A DNA stretch of 64,000 nucleotides from JBCBRD01 sp039819785 (GCA_039819785.1 JBCBRH010000019.1:1-64000), one strand, 5' to 3'. Positions 22,513 through 31,923 are shown, counted from the first letter of the stretch. Notes: generated by a model from the sequence alone, not told the origin. Numbers and translations: made by a program.

Positions 22513-24168
22513 TTAGAGCGGTGATGGGATCTTGCGCGTCTTCTGGCGGCCGACCCAGAGGGAGACCAACAGGCGCGTAACGGTGAAGGCAGTGAACATG
22601 GTCGCAAAGATGCCCAACGAGAGCGTGACCGCGAAGCCGCGCACCGGTCCTGAACCCAGCCAGAACATCACCACACCGGCGATGAGTGTCGTCAAGTTGC
22701 TGTCGATGATGGTGGCGAAGGCGCGCTGAAAGCCGGATTCGATGGCTGAAATGGGCGATTTGTTGTTGCGCATCTCTTCTCGGATGCGCTCGTAAATCAG
22801 AACGTTCGCATCCACTGCCATGCCGACCGTTAAAATGAGCCCGGCGATACCAGGCAGTGTCAGCGTTGACCCGATCATCGACATGACACCGACGATCAAA
22901 ATGAGGTTCACGAGGACGGCTGCGAGCGCATAAATGCCAAACAGCCCGTAGGCAAAGAACATGAAGCCGGCAACCAGCACGGCAGCAACGGACGCTGCAA
23001 TCTCACCGGAGACGATACTGTCCGCGCCAAGGGATGGCCCGACGGTTCGTTCTTCGATGATGCCGAGTGGCGTTGGCAGTGCGCCGGAACGGATCTGCAC
23101 GGCCAGGTCGTTGGCTTCTTTGACCGAGAAGTTTCCGGTGATCTGCCCGCTGCCGCCGAGAATGGGGCTTTGGATGACCGGCGCGGTGATGATGGTGATG
23201 TCTTCTTTGCCCGTTTCATCCTTGCCGTTGTCTAGAACGATGGCGAAGGGGCGACCGACGTTCAGACTGGTGTAGCTCGCAAAGGCGCGCGCGCCCTTCT
23301 GGTTGAAACGAAAACTGATGATCGGCTCGTTGGTCTCTTGGCTGAAGCTGGGCTGCGCATCCACCAGGTCATCGCCGCGGACAACAGGCCGTTCGCGCAC
23401 GAGGTAGCTCACACCCGGCTCATCGGGGTCGGCTGAGGGATACAGGACATACCCGATCGGCACCCGGCCCTGCTCGGCTTCGGTTGCGCTCATGCTGGGG
23501 TGAACATCGTGGAACGACAGTCGGGCTGTCTTGCCGATCAGAGCCTTGAGGCGTGCCGTGTCATCGAAACCTGGAACCTGCACGAGGATGCGGTCACGAC
23601 CCTGGCGAACGATGGTGGGCTCGGTTGTGCCGACCGAGTCGATCCGTTTCCGGATAATCTCGATTGCCGCTGCGATGGCTGAATTCACCCGCTGGGTCTG
23701 GCCCGCATCCGTGGGTGTGACATGGATCGTGGTTGGGTCGACCTGGGTGACCTCGATATCGGTACCGGTTGTCCCGATGAGCGGGTTTCCAACCTGCTGA
23801 ATCAACAGTCGTAATTGTGCCAGCGCGCGCTCCATATCGCCAGCATCACGCAGACGGACGACCACGTTATCGTTCACCGGTCTGATACCACCGAGAAAGC
23901 CGATCCTGGCATCACGCAGCTGTTTTCGCGCATCGCCGCTCAGCGTTTTCAGTGTGTCGGTTTTGAGGGCCTGTTCCTCAATGCGCAGCAGGAGGTGCGC
24001 GCCGCCTTTTAGGTCAAGCCCGAGGCTGAGTTGGGAGTTGGGCAGAAAACTCGGCCAATAGGGGCCTTCCAAAGTCGATTTCGAAATGAAATTCGGGACC
24101 AGTCCAACAATGCCCATGAGACAGACGAAGGCGATGGCGATGATCTTTGTACGTGAAAAGTACAGCAT
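22513..24168 (-). CDS. secD: Protein translocase subunit SecD
   Basis: A 551-residue protein. TM1 and 'SQLSLGLDLKGGAHLLLRIE' are followed by the large periplasmic P1 domain (about 60-370). The C-terminal five-helix RND-type core contains 'GLILTVGMAVDANVLIYERIREEMR', with the conserved Asp needed for proton coupling, and 'GFQRAFATIIDSNLTTLIAGVVMF'. Partner of SecF (62 bp downstream) and YajC (upstream). Length is typical of alphaproteobacterial SecD, slightly shorter than in E. coli. Confidence 0.97.
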   Translation of the reverse strand: MLYFSRTKIIAIAFVCLMGIVGLVPNFISKSTLEGPYWPSFLPNSQLSLGLDLKGGAHLLLRIEEQALKTDTLKTLSGDARKQLRDARIGFLGGIRPVNDNVVVRLRDAGDMERALAQLRLLIQQVGNPLIGTTGTDIEVTQVDPTTIHVTPTDAGQTQRVNSAIAAAIEIIRKRIDSVGTTEPTIVRQGRDRILVQVPGFDDTARLKALIGKTARLSFHDVHPSMSATEAEQGRVPIGYVLYPSADPDEPGVSYLVRERPVVRGDDLVDAQPSFSQETNEPIISFRFNQKGARAFASYTSLNVGRPFAIVLDNGKDETGKEDITIITAPVIQSPILGGSGQITGNFSVKEANDLAVQIRSGALPTPLGIIEERTVGPSLGADSIVSGEIAASVAAVLVAGFMFFAYGLFGIYALAAVLVNLILIVGVMSMIGSTLTLPGIAGLILTVGMAVDANVLIYERIREEMRNNKSPISAIESGFQRAFATIIDSNLTTLIAGVVMFWLGSGPVRGFAVTLSLGIFATMFTAFTVTRLLVSLWVGRQKTRKIPSPL

Positions 24169-24382
24169 TGAGGTTTGGCCTCGTTATGGGCGGGCTGGCT
24201 GACTGGCTGGCCGAGTTATCTGGCCGGCACAGCGCCACTTTTTCGTTTTGCTCTCCGACCAGCCTTATGTCGGGGACCATATCTTAGCGTCGGGTCGCAC
24301 CTTCAAGTTTCAGCGTTTGGCGCGTCCAAGCATTGGGCACGTCTCAGCGTTGGCGCACATCACATGGCGCGCCCAGCCTCGA

Positions 24383-24715
24383 TTAGGACGCGTCCTTCAC
24401 CGGTTCACCCTTGGCACGCACATCCATCAACGTTGAACGCAGCACGCGGACTTTCATTTGTTCGCTCAGTTCCACTTCAACTTCGTCGCTTTCGCCGGGC
24501 ACCTTCGTGACACGGCCGACAAAGCCAGCCGATGTGACGACGGTGTCACCGCGCTTCACTTTCGAGACCATTTCAAGGTGCTGTTTAGCGCGCTGCTGCT
24601 GGGGCCTGATCAAAAGGAAATAAAACACGATGATCATCAGCAACATGGGGACGAGAAGGCTGAAAAGCGGATCGCCACCTGGAGCACCTTGGGCGTAGGC
24701 TGGAGTAATGAACAT
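24383..24715 (-). CDS. yajC: Preprotein translocase subunit YajC
   Basis: A 110-residue single-span protein. The hydrophobic helix 'FSLLVPMLLMIIVFYFLLIRPQQ' is followed by the YajC domain 'VKRGDTVVTSAGFVGRVTKV', 'EVEVELSEQMKVRVLRSTL'. It associates with SecDF at the inner membrane. It is the first gene of the leftward yajC-secD-secF group, 214 bp before secD, and divergent from the DUF815 gene. Confidence 0.95.
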   Translation of the reverse strand: MFITPAYAQGAPGGDPLFSLLVPMLLMIIVFYFLLIRPQQQRAKQHLEMVSKVKRGDTVVTSAGFVGRVTKVPGESDEVEVELSEQMKVRVLRSTLMDVRAKGEPVKDAS

Positions 24716-25231
24716 TCAGGTTTCCCGTTGTTATCGATGTCGTGGGGCTGCCAAACACATCAAGGCGTCGTGCCCGTATCGTTTGCTGGCATGGTGTTCG
24801 TCGTGCGGAACGCCCGACACAAGCGGTCGTTGGATGGCGTGTGTTTTCGTCGTTGTGTCCGTCAGTTCGATCCTGGGGGGTAAAGCTGCGCCTGCCCGAT
24901 TGCAACACTAGGTCTGGACCCAGCTTTAGCAGTCATCGTCAGCGCCTGTTCTCCGACCCACGTTCGATTTCAGACCTCCCAAACGCCAAAACCGCCTTCC
25001 GACGCGCTATTTGGTACAATAGACGCCGTTAGACGTGGTGTTTGAGTGCGGCTGGAATATAAGTCCCAGGATCGGCAATGCAACTGCCCGATCATACGTT
25101 CTTCGGGGTTACACCACTTTGCCCTTCGGTCAGCCAGCTTTTTTTGAGGCGTACTTGCCCGTGGGCAGACTGGATAAACGCCTGCTTCCGCCCCGGCGAT
25201 CAATACAAACACTGGATTTCAGCCTATTTCC
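24716..25231. other. Divergent intergenic region yajC / DUF815
   Basis: 516 bp with no supported gene. TACAAT at 25015-25020 could be a -10 element for the rightward gene, but no good -35 lies 17 bp before it. Promoters for both flanking genes are expected here. Confidence 0.4.
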
Positions 25232-26203
25232 ATGTCTCAATCGAAGTCACAAAAGTCGTCACCATCGCGGCCTGAACCGCACCACCTCGAAGTCGGCGCA
25301 GATATGATTGACGCTGCGGCCCTTGATCAAGCCGGTGCTATGGCATTGGCTCCCGTCGACATGCTGGAACGAATCGCGGCGGCGCTGGAACGACTGGCAC
25401 CGCCAACACCGCCGCTGCCGGATTTCTCAGCCGCTCAGGCTTTTGTCTGGCAATCTGCTCCAGGCGGCCATCTGTTTCAGCCGGTCTACAAGGTCAACCG
25501 TGTCCCCCTGGCGCTGTTGCAGGGTATTGATCTCATTGCCGACCATCTGCTGGACAACACCCGCAGCTTCGCTGATGGCCAATCGGCCAACAATGCGCTG
25601 CTGTGGGGTGCACGGGGTATGGGAAAGTCGTCGCTTGTGAAGGCGGCCCATGCGGAAGTGGCCACTTCCCATCAGGCGCTCAAACTCGTTGAAATTCATC
25701 GCGAAGACATCAACGCCCTGCCCGATTGCCTCGCTATGCTGCGGGACACACCGTTCAGGTTCATCCTGTTTTGCGATGACCTGTCGTTTGACCATGACGA
25801 TACGGCATATAAGTCATTGAAGGCCGTGCTGGATGGTGGTGTCGAAGGGCGGCCCGACAACGTCGTTTTCTACGCCACGTCGAACCGTCGTCACCTGATG
25901 CCACGCGATATGATGGATAATGAGCGCTCAACGGCGATCAATCCGGACGAGGCGGTCGAAGAAAAGGTCTCGCTGTCTGATCGCTTCGGGCTGTGGCTGG
26001 GCTTCCATCGGAGTGACCAGGATCAGTATCTGGCCATGGTCACCGGGTATGCCAAGCACTTCGGGTTGGACGTTCCACCCGAAGACCTGCGGCGACAAGC
26101 GCTGGAATGGAGTGCCACGCGGGGAGCCCGATCGGGCCGTGTTGCATGGCAGTTTATTACCGACCTAGCGGGGCGTCTTGGCCACAGGATCACGCTCACT
26201 TGA
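25232..26203 (+). CDS. DUF815 family P-loop ATPase
   Basis: A 323-residue AAA+-like ATPase. After a variable N-terminus, 'FQPVYKVNRVPLALLQGIDLIADHLLDNT' leads to the Walker A 'GARGMGKSS' (about 126-134). Walker B is 'FRFILFCDDLSFD', and 'NVVFYATSNRRHLMPR' is a sensor 1-like segment; 'GARSGRVAWQFITDLAG' is near the C-terminus. These are standard DUF815 features. The cellular role is unknown. In alphaproteobacteria it commonly lies between the nlpD-like gene and yajC, the same neighbourhood as here, with the L,D-transpeptidase gene next. Confidence 0.9.
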   Translation: MSQSKSQKSSPSRPEPHHLEVGADMIDAAALDQAGAMALAPVDMLERIAAALERLAPPTPPLPDFSAAQAFVWQSAPGGHLFQPVYKVNRVPLALLQGIDLIADHLLDNTRSFADGQSANNALLWGARGMGKSSLVKAAHAEVATSHQALKLVEIHREDINALPDCLAMLRDTPFRFILFCDDLSFDHDDTAYKSLKAVLDGGVEGRPDNVVFYATSNRRHLMPRDMMDNERSTAINPDEAVEEKVSLSDRFGLWLGFHRSDQDQYLAMVTGYAKHFGLDVPPEDLRRQALEWSATRGARSGRVAWQFITDLAGRLGHRITLT

Positions 26204-26353
26204 TTGCCGAACAGCGTTTGGTGTCAAAAAAAGACAGTTTTCGTCTTAAGCGGGCAACTTTCTTAAGCATAACGTGCTTTAACCGGTTGCAAAGAGAACC
26301 GCGTGGCGTCTGCTACGGCCTTATCAAAGCGATATGAATTTCGGGGTAAGTTG

Positions 26354-28366
26354 ATGCGTAAACAATCACTGGCATGGGTCGCACTCGCAACGGCAGGGCT
26401 TGCGGGCATCACTCCTGCTCTTGCTCAAGATACGGGTGTGCAAACCGACCGTGCAGAGCCCCAGGCCATCGCGTTATTGCGCTCACCGGTTCTTGCGCTT
26501 CCGCCCGCCTCGACATCCCACATTACACCGCTTCGAACAGAAATCCTGCGCGAGATCACGGTCCAGCGCGCGCGTGTCCGTGACGAACGGATTGTTCACT
26601 GGCTGAATGAGCTAGGTGGCTACTATGCGGACCCCGACAATGAGCCGCTCTGGATCCGGAATGGGTCTTTGACGCCATTGGCCGGTGAATTGATGGAAGA
26701 GCTGGGCCGCGCCGGCGACTGGGGTCTGCGGCCGATCGACTATGACGTTCCCAGTGCCTATGGCAGCCTGACCAAAAAGTCGGATCAGGCGATGGCAGAG
26801 ATCGACCTGACGCTTGCGGCGCTGACCTATGCCCACCACGCCAATGGCGGTCGGTTTGACCCGACCGATTTGAGCCTGTGGTACGATATGAAGCCGCAGC
26901 GCGTGGTTGCCGACAAGCTCTTGGCGCGGCTTTCGAGTTCGCGTGACGCGAGCGCAGTGATGCGCAGTCTACACCCAACCCACCCGCAATTCGTTGCTCT
27001 GCGGGAAGCTTACCTTGACCTTATCAAGCCCGAACGTGTCGCTCTGCGTGACAAACCGGTAGCGGCTGAGCCGCGCCCGGAAGACGTTTATCTTTCTAAA
27101 GGTCCGAGAATCCGGCTTGGCAAACGGCATCCGCAGATTGCATTGCTTCGCCAGCGGCTCGAAGTGCCTGCGCTGTCACGTGACTATGAAACGCTCTATG
27201 ACCGCGACGTGATGAATGCTGTGAACCGGTTCATGCGGACGCAGGGCTGGAAGCGTAAAACCATCTACGACAACAAGGTTCGCGCAAAGCTCAACGCCAA
27301 TCGTGACGGCCGTTCCAGCAAGCCCGCCAAGATCTCCAAACGCGCGCTTCTCGTGAATATGGAAAAGTGGCGCTGGATGCCGCGCAAGCTTGGCAACTTC
27401 CATATCTGGAACAACATTCCATCCTACCGGACCGAAGTCCGTAACGATGGCGAAGTTATCCATTCAGAACGCATCATCGTTGGGAAAAAAGCCACGCAGA
27501 CGCCGGTTTTCAACGACCGCATGACACACATCATCTTCAAGCCGGAGTGGGGCGTACCGAACTCCATCAAGATCAAGAGCCTGTTGCCGCGTCTGGCTGG
27601 TGGCGATTACGACGTGTTGCGGCGCCGGGGCATGCGCATTGCACTCAACGGGCGCAGTGGAAACCCACGTTCGATCAACTGGGCTAAGCGCGATATCCGG
27701 AGCATCCCCATCGTGCAGGGTGCCGGGCCATCGAACCCATTGGGTCGCATGAAATTCATGTTCCCGAACAAGCACGCTGTTTATATGCACGACACGCCGA
27801 AGAAGGGCCTGTTCAACACCAAGACCCGCACCCACTCACATGGCTGCATTCGTGTCCGGAACCCACAGCGGCTCGCGGAAGTCCTGACGAAGGCGAGCCT
27901 TGGCTGGTCGCCAAATGATGTGGCCGCCCATCTGGGTCGCCGTGCGCAGGACAGCCAGCGGGTTGATCTGTCCGAGCCGATCCCGGTGTACAACACCTAC
28001 TTCACGCTCGTGGCTGACGAGACCGGTCAACTGCGCGGCTACAAAGACATGTATGGTCATGACAAGCGCATCGGCCAGGCACTCGACGGGAAATCGCTGG
28101 ATTTGATTGCGCGGAACGACCCTGCCCGGATCCATAACGCGAAGATCAAACGGCTTGCAGCCAACATTCCGGTCTACCGTCCGAAGAACGCGTGGGATCA
28201 GCCGTCGTTCATGAATCCACCGACATACTCACTGGGCTTCTTTGGCCAGCAGGCCAACAAGCCGAAGCCGAAATACAAGAAGGTGAAGTACGGGAAGAAC
28301 AAGTACCGGAAAAAACGGGTCTATCATAACCAAGCCGTGTTCAGCCCGTTTTGGAACCAGGACTAA
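26354..28366 (+). CDS. Murein L,D-transpeptidase (YcbB/LdtD type)
   Basis: A 670-residue periplasmic enzyme with signal peptide 'MRKQSLAWVALATAGLAGI' cut near 'ALAQD'. An N-terminal scaffold domain and a peptidoglycan-binding-like segment ('LGKRHPQIALLRQRLEV') precede the YkuD domain, whose catalytic motif 'HSHGCIRVRNP' has Cys498. It would form 3-3 cross-links between diaminopimelate residues in peptidoglycan, the main cross-link type in Hyphomicrobiales cell walls. The C-terminus has an Arg/Lys/Tyr-rich tail. ATG 26354 precedes the signal peptide; the frame opens at 26303. A terminator follows at 28447. Confidence 0.93.
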   Translation: MRKQSLAWVALATAGLAGITPALAQDTGVQTDRAEPQAIALLRSPVLALPPASTSHITPLRTEILREITVQRARVRDERIVHWLNELGGYYADPDNEPLWIRNGSLTPLAGELMEELGRAGDWGLRPIDYDVPSAYGSLTKKSDQAMAEIDLTLAALTYAHHANGGRFDPTDLSLWYDMKPQRVVADKLLARLSSSRDASAVMRSLHPTHPQFVALREAYLDLIKPERVALRDKPVAAEPRPEDVYLSKGPRIRLGKRHPQIALLRQRLEVPALSRDYETLYDRDVMNAVNRFMRTQGWKRKTIYDNKVRAKLNANRDGRSSKPAKISKRALLVNMEKWRWMPRKLGNFHIWNNIPSYRTEVRNDGEVIHSERIIVGKKATQTPVFNDRMTHIIFKPEWGVPNSIKIKSLLPRLAGGDYDVLRRRGMRIALNGRSGNPRSINWAKRDIRSIPIVQGAGPSNPLGRMKFMFPNKHAVYMHDTPKKGLFNTKTRTHSHGCIRVRNPQRLAEVLTKASLGWSPNDVAAHLGRRAQDSQRVDLSEPIPVYNTYFTLVADETGQLRGYKDMYGHDKRIGQALDGKSLDLIARNDPARIHNAKIKRLAANIPVYRPKNAWDQPSFMNPPTYSLGFFGQQANKPKPKYKKVKYGKNKYRKKRVYHNQAVFSPFWNQD

Positions 28367-28446
28367 TCGGCAACCACGTCTGGTGGGGTGTTCGGCAAAC
28401 CAGTCGAGATCCTTCAAGGCGCGGGCAAAGCTGGAAAAAAATCAAA

Positions 28447-28483
28447 AAACGGTTCGGTCGGCTTTGCCACCGGGCCGTTTTTG
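28447..28483 (+). terminator. Rho-independent terminator after the L,D-transpeptidase gene
   Basis: A 12-bp stem AAACGGTTCGGT with ACCGGGCCGTTT (two G-U pairs), loop of ten bases, followed by more T residues. It lies 80 bp past the stop codon. Confidence 0.85.
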
Positions 28484-28653
28484 CATTTATGGAGGGGGCA
28501 ACATTCAGCGGGGTCTTGCCACCCGTAAGCTGCATGCCTCGTGCTCAACTGGATAACGACGGCAGAACTGACTTGGATGACGCGTTTCGGTTGCCGCCCT
28601 TGGGAAGAGGGGGGTGACATGCGTACGAACGAACAACTGAGGGGGAGGGCCAG

Positions 28654-28998
28654 GTGCCGATTGAGTACGTTGTTTTGCTGGTGCTGGGAGCTTACCTGCT
28701 TGGCGTCTACATGCTTTCGAAAAGGCCGCGACATGCGATGATCGAGATCATTGTCGCCTCAATTGCATTCGGCCTTCTGTTGCTCCCAAAAGCTTTTGGC
28801 TTTCCCCAGTTCAGTCCGATTTCCTGGCCATTTGAGTGGCCAGAACCCATTGCCAAGCAGTTGGGCATCGGCAGCTTTCTTGGATTGGTGATTGTCGCCG
28901 TGCCGCTGATTTTGGTCTTCAAACTCTGCGTCGACCTCGTTACTCGGGCCGTCTATCGCAAAACGGGTCCAGGGTCCGATGCCCCGTGGGATCGGTGA
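28654..28998 (+). CDS. Small inner-membrane hypothetical protein
   Basis: A 114-residue protein, GTG start at 28654 after GGGGGAGGG. Three hydrophobic stretches are seen: 'YVVLLVLGAYLLGVYML' at the N-terminus, 'IEIIVASIAFGLLLL', and 'LGIGSFLGLVIVAVPLILVF' near residue 75-95. Between the last two is 'FPQFSPISWPFEWPEPIAKQ'. No family is recognised. It is a monocistronic gene, convergent with the NlpD-like gene. Confidence 0.7.
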   Translation: MPIEYVVLLVLGAYLLGVYMLSKRPRHAMIEIIVASIAFGLLLLPKAFGFPQFSPISWPFEWPEPIAKQLGIGSFLGLVIVAVPLILVFKLCVDLVTRAVYRKTGPGSDAPWDR

Positions 28999-29082
28999 TT
29001 GGCCCGACCGGCTTTTCTCGACCGCGGGCCTGGTGTTGCAGCGACCCTCGTCGGTCATTTATGTCTCTGGCTTGATCGCAAA

Positions 29083-29117
29083 GAAAAACGACGGCGACAC
29101 TGAGTGTCTCCGCCGCT
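29083..29117 (-). terminator. Rho-independent terminator after the NlpD-like gene
   Basis: On the minus strand, CGGCGGAGACACT pairs with AGTGTCGCCGTCG (imperfect stem), followed by TTTTTCTTT. It is 44 bp past the stop codon. Confidence 0.75.
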
Positions 29118-29160
29118 TTCCCTCAAACTCAAACTCGGTTTCTGCGTCCGTCTGCAGGCT

Positions 29161-30633
29161 TTACGATCGCGCCAGGAATGGCAGCGGATCGACGGGCTTG
29201 GCGCCCTGGCGAAGCTCGAAGTGTACCTGCGGCTTGTCGACCTGACCGGACTTGCCAGCCTTTGCGATTACCGCACCGCGCTCGACCTTATCGCCGCGCT
29301 TTACCAACAACTTGTCATTGTGGGCATAGGCTGTGACCCAGCCGTTGTCGTGGCGGATCAGGATGAGGTTGCCATAGCCTTTCAGCTCAGAACCTGCGTA
29401 GGCCACGACGCCCTTTTCGGCTGCCAGAACATCGGCCCCGAGTTCGGCTGCGATGTTCACACCATCGTTGTGCGTGCCATCGTTGCGTTGTCCGAAACTG
29501 GATAGGATTTTGCCGCGGATCGGCCAGCCGAGTTTCGCCGTGTCGGTCGAGGTGGTCAGATTGGGCGGGCGGACGTTGACCGTTTTAACTTTGGCAGTCG
29601 CGGTCGGGGCTGCATCGCTCGTTACGCCCCCGTTGCTCGGGCTCAGGGCTGCCACACGCTGATTGCTTCCGCCATTCAAGATCGCCGGCTGTTGGGGTGA
29701 AGACGGTGCCATTACGCGGGGTGCGGAAATGATGCGGCGCTGTGCCGTTTCGGCTGTATCGGATTGCGTGATGCTGGTGCGCGAGGCCGCACTTGATCCG
29801 CCTGCGCTGGCAAAGCGGCTCGTGCTGCCTGATCCCATTTGACCAGGCACCTTGAGGACCTGCCCAGGGCGAAGACGGCGCGGGTCATCAATTCCGTTGT
29901 AACGTTGGAGTTCGGAACTCTTGATGCCGTACTTGCGCGCGATGGTGTAGAGCGAGTCGCCTGGTTCGATGGCGTAGTTTCCGCTCCAGTCTGATGGGGG
30001 CGACGATGGCGTTGAAGCTACCGTACGCGTTCTTGGCGGCACTGTTCTGGCGGGGGCCGTTCTGGCGGGCGCAGAGCGGCCATTGCCTGGCAGCATAAGC
30101 TCCTGGCCTGGCCGAAGCATGCTGGATGTCAGCTGGTTCGTTGCCATCAATTGATTGACTGTTACGCCATGGCGGCGCGCGAGGCCATACAGCGTGTCAC
30201 CGCGCACGACTGTAATCGTGCCGCTGGAAGCCGCTGGCTGAAACGACGGTGTCGGTGTCTGCTGCGGTGGGTTGTAGGTCCGGGGTGGCTGTCTATCTGG
30301 CGCACGATCATAGACGCGGGCTGCGTCCGAAAGAGCCGCAGTTTCGACGGGACGGACGTTGGACGTCACCGCTGGCTTATACGGGCTTCCCGAATAGGGC
30401 GCGGAAGATGGTTCGATCTGCGAGAATGTTGAGCCGCCGCCTGTCCCGCCCACGCCTGTCGCAGAGGGGCTGTCTGACAACCCGAAGGCTGGCGGGTCTT
30501 CGAACCTTGTTACATCGGCGCTGCAACCGGCCACGACAGCGGCGATTGCAAGTGCTGCCGTATGCATTCCACGCGGCTTTGGTCGCCACGCTCTATGTCG
30601 GCGTTCTCGTTGGATACTCATTACACTAACCAT
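29161..30633 (-). CDS. LysM/LytM lipoprotein, NlpD-like amidase activator
   Basis: A 490-residue outer-membrane lipoprotein with lipobox 'AAVVAGC'. Two LysM domains (about 137-185 and 220-265) bind peptidoglycan, and a C-terminal LytM/M23 domain (about 375-490) follows. In the LytM domain the first zinc-ligand pair His-x3-Asp is replaced by Asn and Asn ('HNDGVNIAAELG'), and the final His-x-His is 'QVHFEL'. It is therefore probably not a peptidase but activates amidases at the septum, as NlpD and EnvC do. ATG 30633 follows AAAGG. It lies downstream of surE, as nlpD does in many bacteria. A perfect CtrA box precedes it. Confidence 0.9.
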   Translation of the reverse strand: MVSVMSIQRERRHRAWRPKPRGMHTAALAIAAVVAGCSADVTRFEDPPAFGLSDSPSATGVGGTGGGSTFSQIEPSSAPYSGSPYKPAVTSNVRPVETAALSDAARVYDRAPDRQPPRTYNPPQQTPTPSFQPAASSGTITVVRGDTLYGLARRHGVTVNQLMATNQLTSSMLRPGQELMLPGNGRSAPARTAPARTVPPRTRTVASTPSSPPSDWSGNYAIEPGDSLYTIARKYGIKSSELQRYNGIDDPRRLRPGQVLKVPGQMGSGSTSRFASAGGSSAASRTSITQSDTAETAQRRIISAPRVMAPSSPQQPAILNGGSNQRVAALSPSNGGVTSDAAPTATAKVKTVNVRPPNLTTSTDTAKLGWPIRGKILSSFGQRNDGTHNDGVNIAAELGADVLAAEKGVVAYAGSELKGYGNLILIRHDNGWVTAYAHNDKLLVKRGDKVERGAVIAKAGKSGQVDKPQVHFELRQGAKPVDPLPFLARS

Positions 30634-30676
30634 GATACGCACCTTTACACCCGGACAACTGTTAACAATTAACCGG

Positions 30677-30691
30677 TTAACAGCGCGTTAA
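30677..30691 (-). promoter_or_regulatory. CtrA box upstream of the NlpD-like gene
   Basis: TTAACAGCGCGTTAA matches the CtrA consensus TTAA-N7-TTAA exactly. Two further TTAA half-sites lie at 30662-30665 and 30669-30672. It is 44 bp upstream of the chosen start codon, over the expected promoter. CtrA is the cell-cycle master regulator in this class. Confidence 0.65.
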
Positions 30692-30926
30692 ACCGGACCC
30701 GGGTCCCCATCCCGCCATCATGACGCGGTTGGTTTGATCAGCCCCTCGAAGCCCCGCGTTCCAGGCCTTTGCAGGCCGGCGCAAGTCCTTTTGGGTGAAG
30801 CAAGAAACCGCCTTTCACATGGTGGTGATACGCCGTCATTGTGCGGAGGTGTTGTCGTGTCTGCGGCCACTTCGTGACGGACTTGTCACGTGGGTGATCT
30901 CGGCCTCATGATTTCAGGCTCGGTTT

Positions 30927-31727
30927 TTAGCCGCTTTCGCGGCCATGTTTTTCAGCCGCTTTCGCGGCCATGGCCGTTTCGAGGTCGGCCATTGTCTCGC
31001 GGTGCGTCAGATCGAATTGCAGTGGTGTGACAGCGATGTAGTTGTTGTAGATCGCCCAGAGGTCCGTGTCGTTGGCTGGATTGGAGCGGCCGCGCTCGAA
31101 GGCAAACCAATAGTAAGGCGTCTTCCATCCATCGAGGCGCTCGTCAATGTGGATCAGGTTCTGGTCACGGCGACCCTGGCGAACCGTTTTGGTGCCGGCC
31201 ACCTCGTCGGCTGCACATGGCGGGAAGTTGATGTTGACCAGAATTTCCGGCGGCAGGTCAGCCGACAGCGCTTTTCGGATCACGTTGGGGCCATGCGTCA
31301 AGGCGGTATTCCATGGAATGCCCTCATCGCCCTTGGCGAAATCCGTTGTCTGGCTTAGCGCTATGGAATTGATGCCAAGCATGGACCCTTCGATAGCCGC
31401 TGCGATGGTGCCTGAGTACGTGACGTCGTCTGCGATATTCGCCCCGCGATTGACACCAGACAGGATGAGGTCGGGTGGCGTGTCCAAGAGGAGATGGCGT
31501 ACGCCCATGATCACGCAGTCGGTCGGTGTTCCGCGCACGGCGAAACAGCGTTCGGCGACCTCTTGGCAGCGCAAGGGTTCGTGCAGAGTGAGCGAATGTG
31601 ATGCGCCAGACTGGTTTGTGTCGGGAGCTGCGACCCAGACGTCATCGGACAGCTTGGCTGCAATTTCGCGGAGGACCTTGAGGCCCGGTGCGTTGATGCC
31701 GTCGTCGTTGGTCACAAGGATGCGCAT
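30927..31727 (-). CDS. surE: 5'/3'-nucleotidase SurE
   Basis: A 266-residue metal-dependent nucleotidase that dephosphorylates nucleoside monophosphates. The N-terminal 'MRILVTNDDGINAPGLKVL' carries the metal-binding Asp-Asp. 'APDTNQSGASHSLTL', 'GTPTDCVIMGV' and 'LSGVNRGANIADDVTYSGTIAAAIEG' are the other family motifs. ATG 31727 starts right at the motif; the longer frame to 31787 is not needed. A 25-bp-period duplication shapes the C-terminal 'MAAKAAEKHGRESG'. It is 196 bp downstream of serS; pcm, which often follows surE, is absent. Confidence 0.95.
   Translation of the reverse strand: MRILVTNDDGINAPGLKVLREIAAKLSDDVWVAAPDTNQSGASHSLTLHEPLRCQEVAERCFAVRGTPTDCVIMGVRHLLLDTPPDLILSGVNRGANIADDVTYSGTIAAAIEGSMLGINSIALSQTTDFAKGDEGIPWNTALTHGPNVIRKALSADLPPEILVNINFPPCAADEVAGTKTVRQGRRDQNLIHIDERLDGWKTPYYWFAFERGRSNPANDTDLWAIYNNYIAVTPLQFDLTHRETMADLETAMAAKAAEKHGRESG
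30929..30972. repeat. 19-bp direct repeat at the surE 3' end
   Basis: AGCCGCTTTCGCGGCCATG occurs at 30929-30947 and 30954-30972, a 25-bp period. As the period is not a multiple of three, the copies are read in different frames (AAKAAE and GRESG). Each copy also holds a GCCGC/GCGGC hairpin. Confidence 0.9.
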
Positions 31728-31923
31728 GGGTGAGGCCTGGGGTTGATGGAAGAGGAGTTGTGCTTCGCGTCTGGGCAGGGAAGGCACTGGTGGTCAGCTG
31801 GCGCGGTTATAGGTGTTTGCATAGGGCCCAGGCAACGGTCGCAAGGTCACCCCCTTCCATTGGGGCTTCCGGTGGGGGAAAGACTTCACCTCTCCCCCGG
31901 CCGTTGCACCAAGCCTCCCGACC

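Noticed and set aside
24708..24911. 67-codon frame upstream of yajC
   Set aside because: No Shine-Dalgarno and Cys/Arg/Ser-rich composition typical of non-coding GC-rich DNA.
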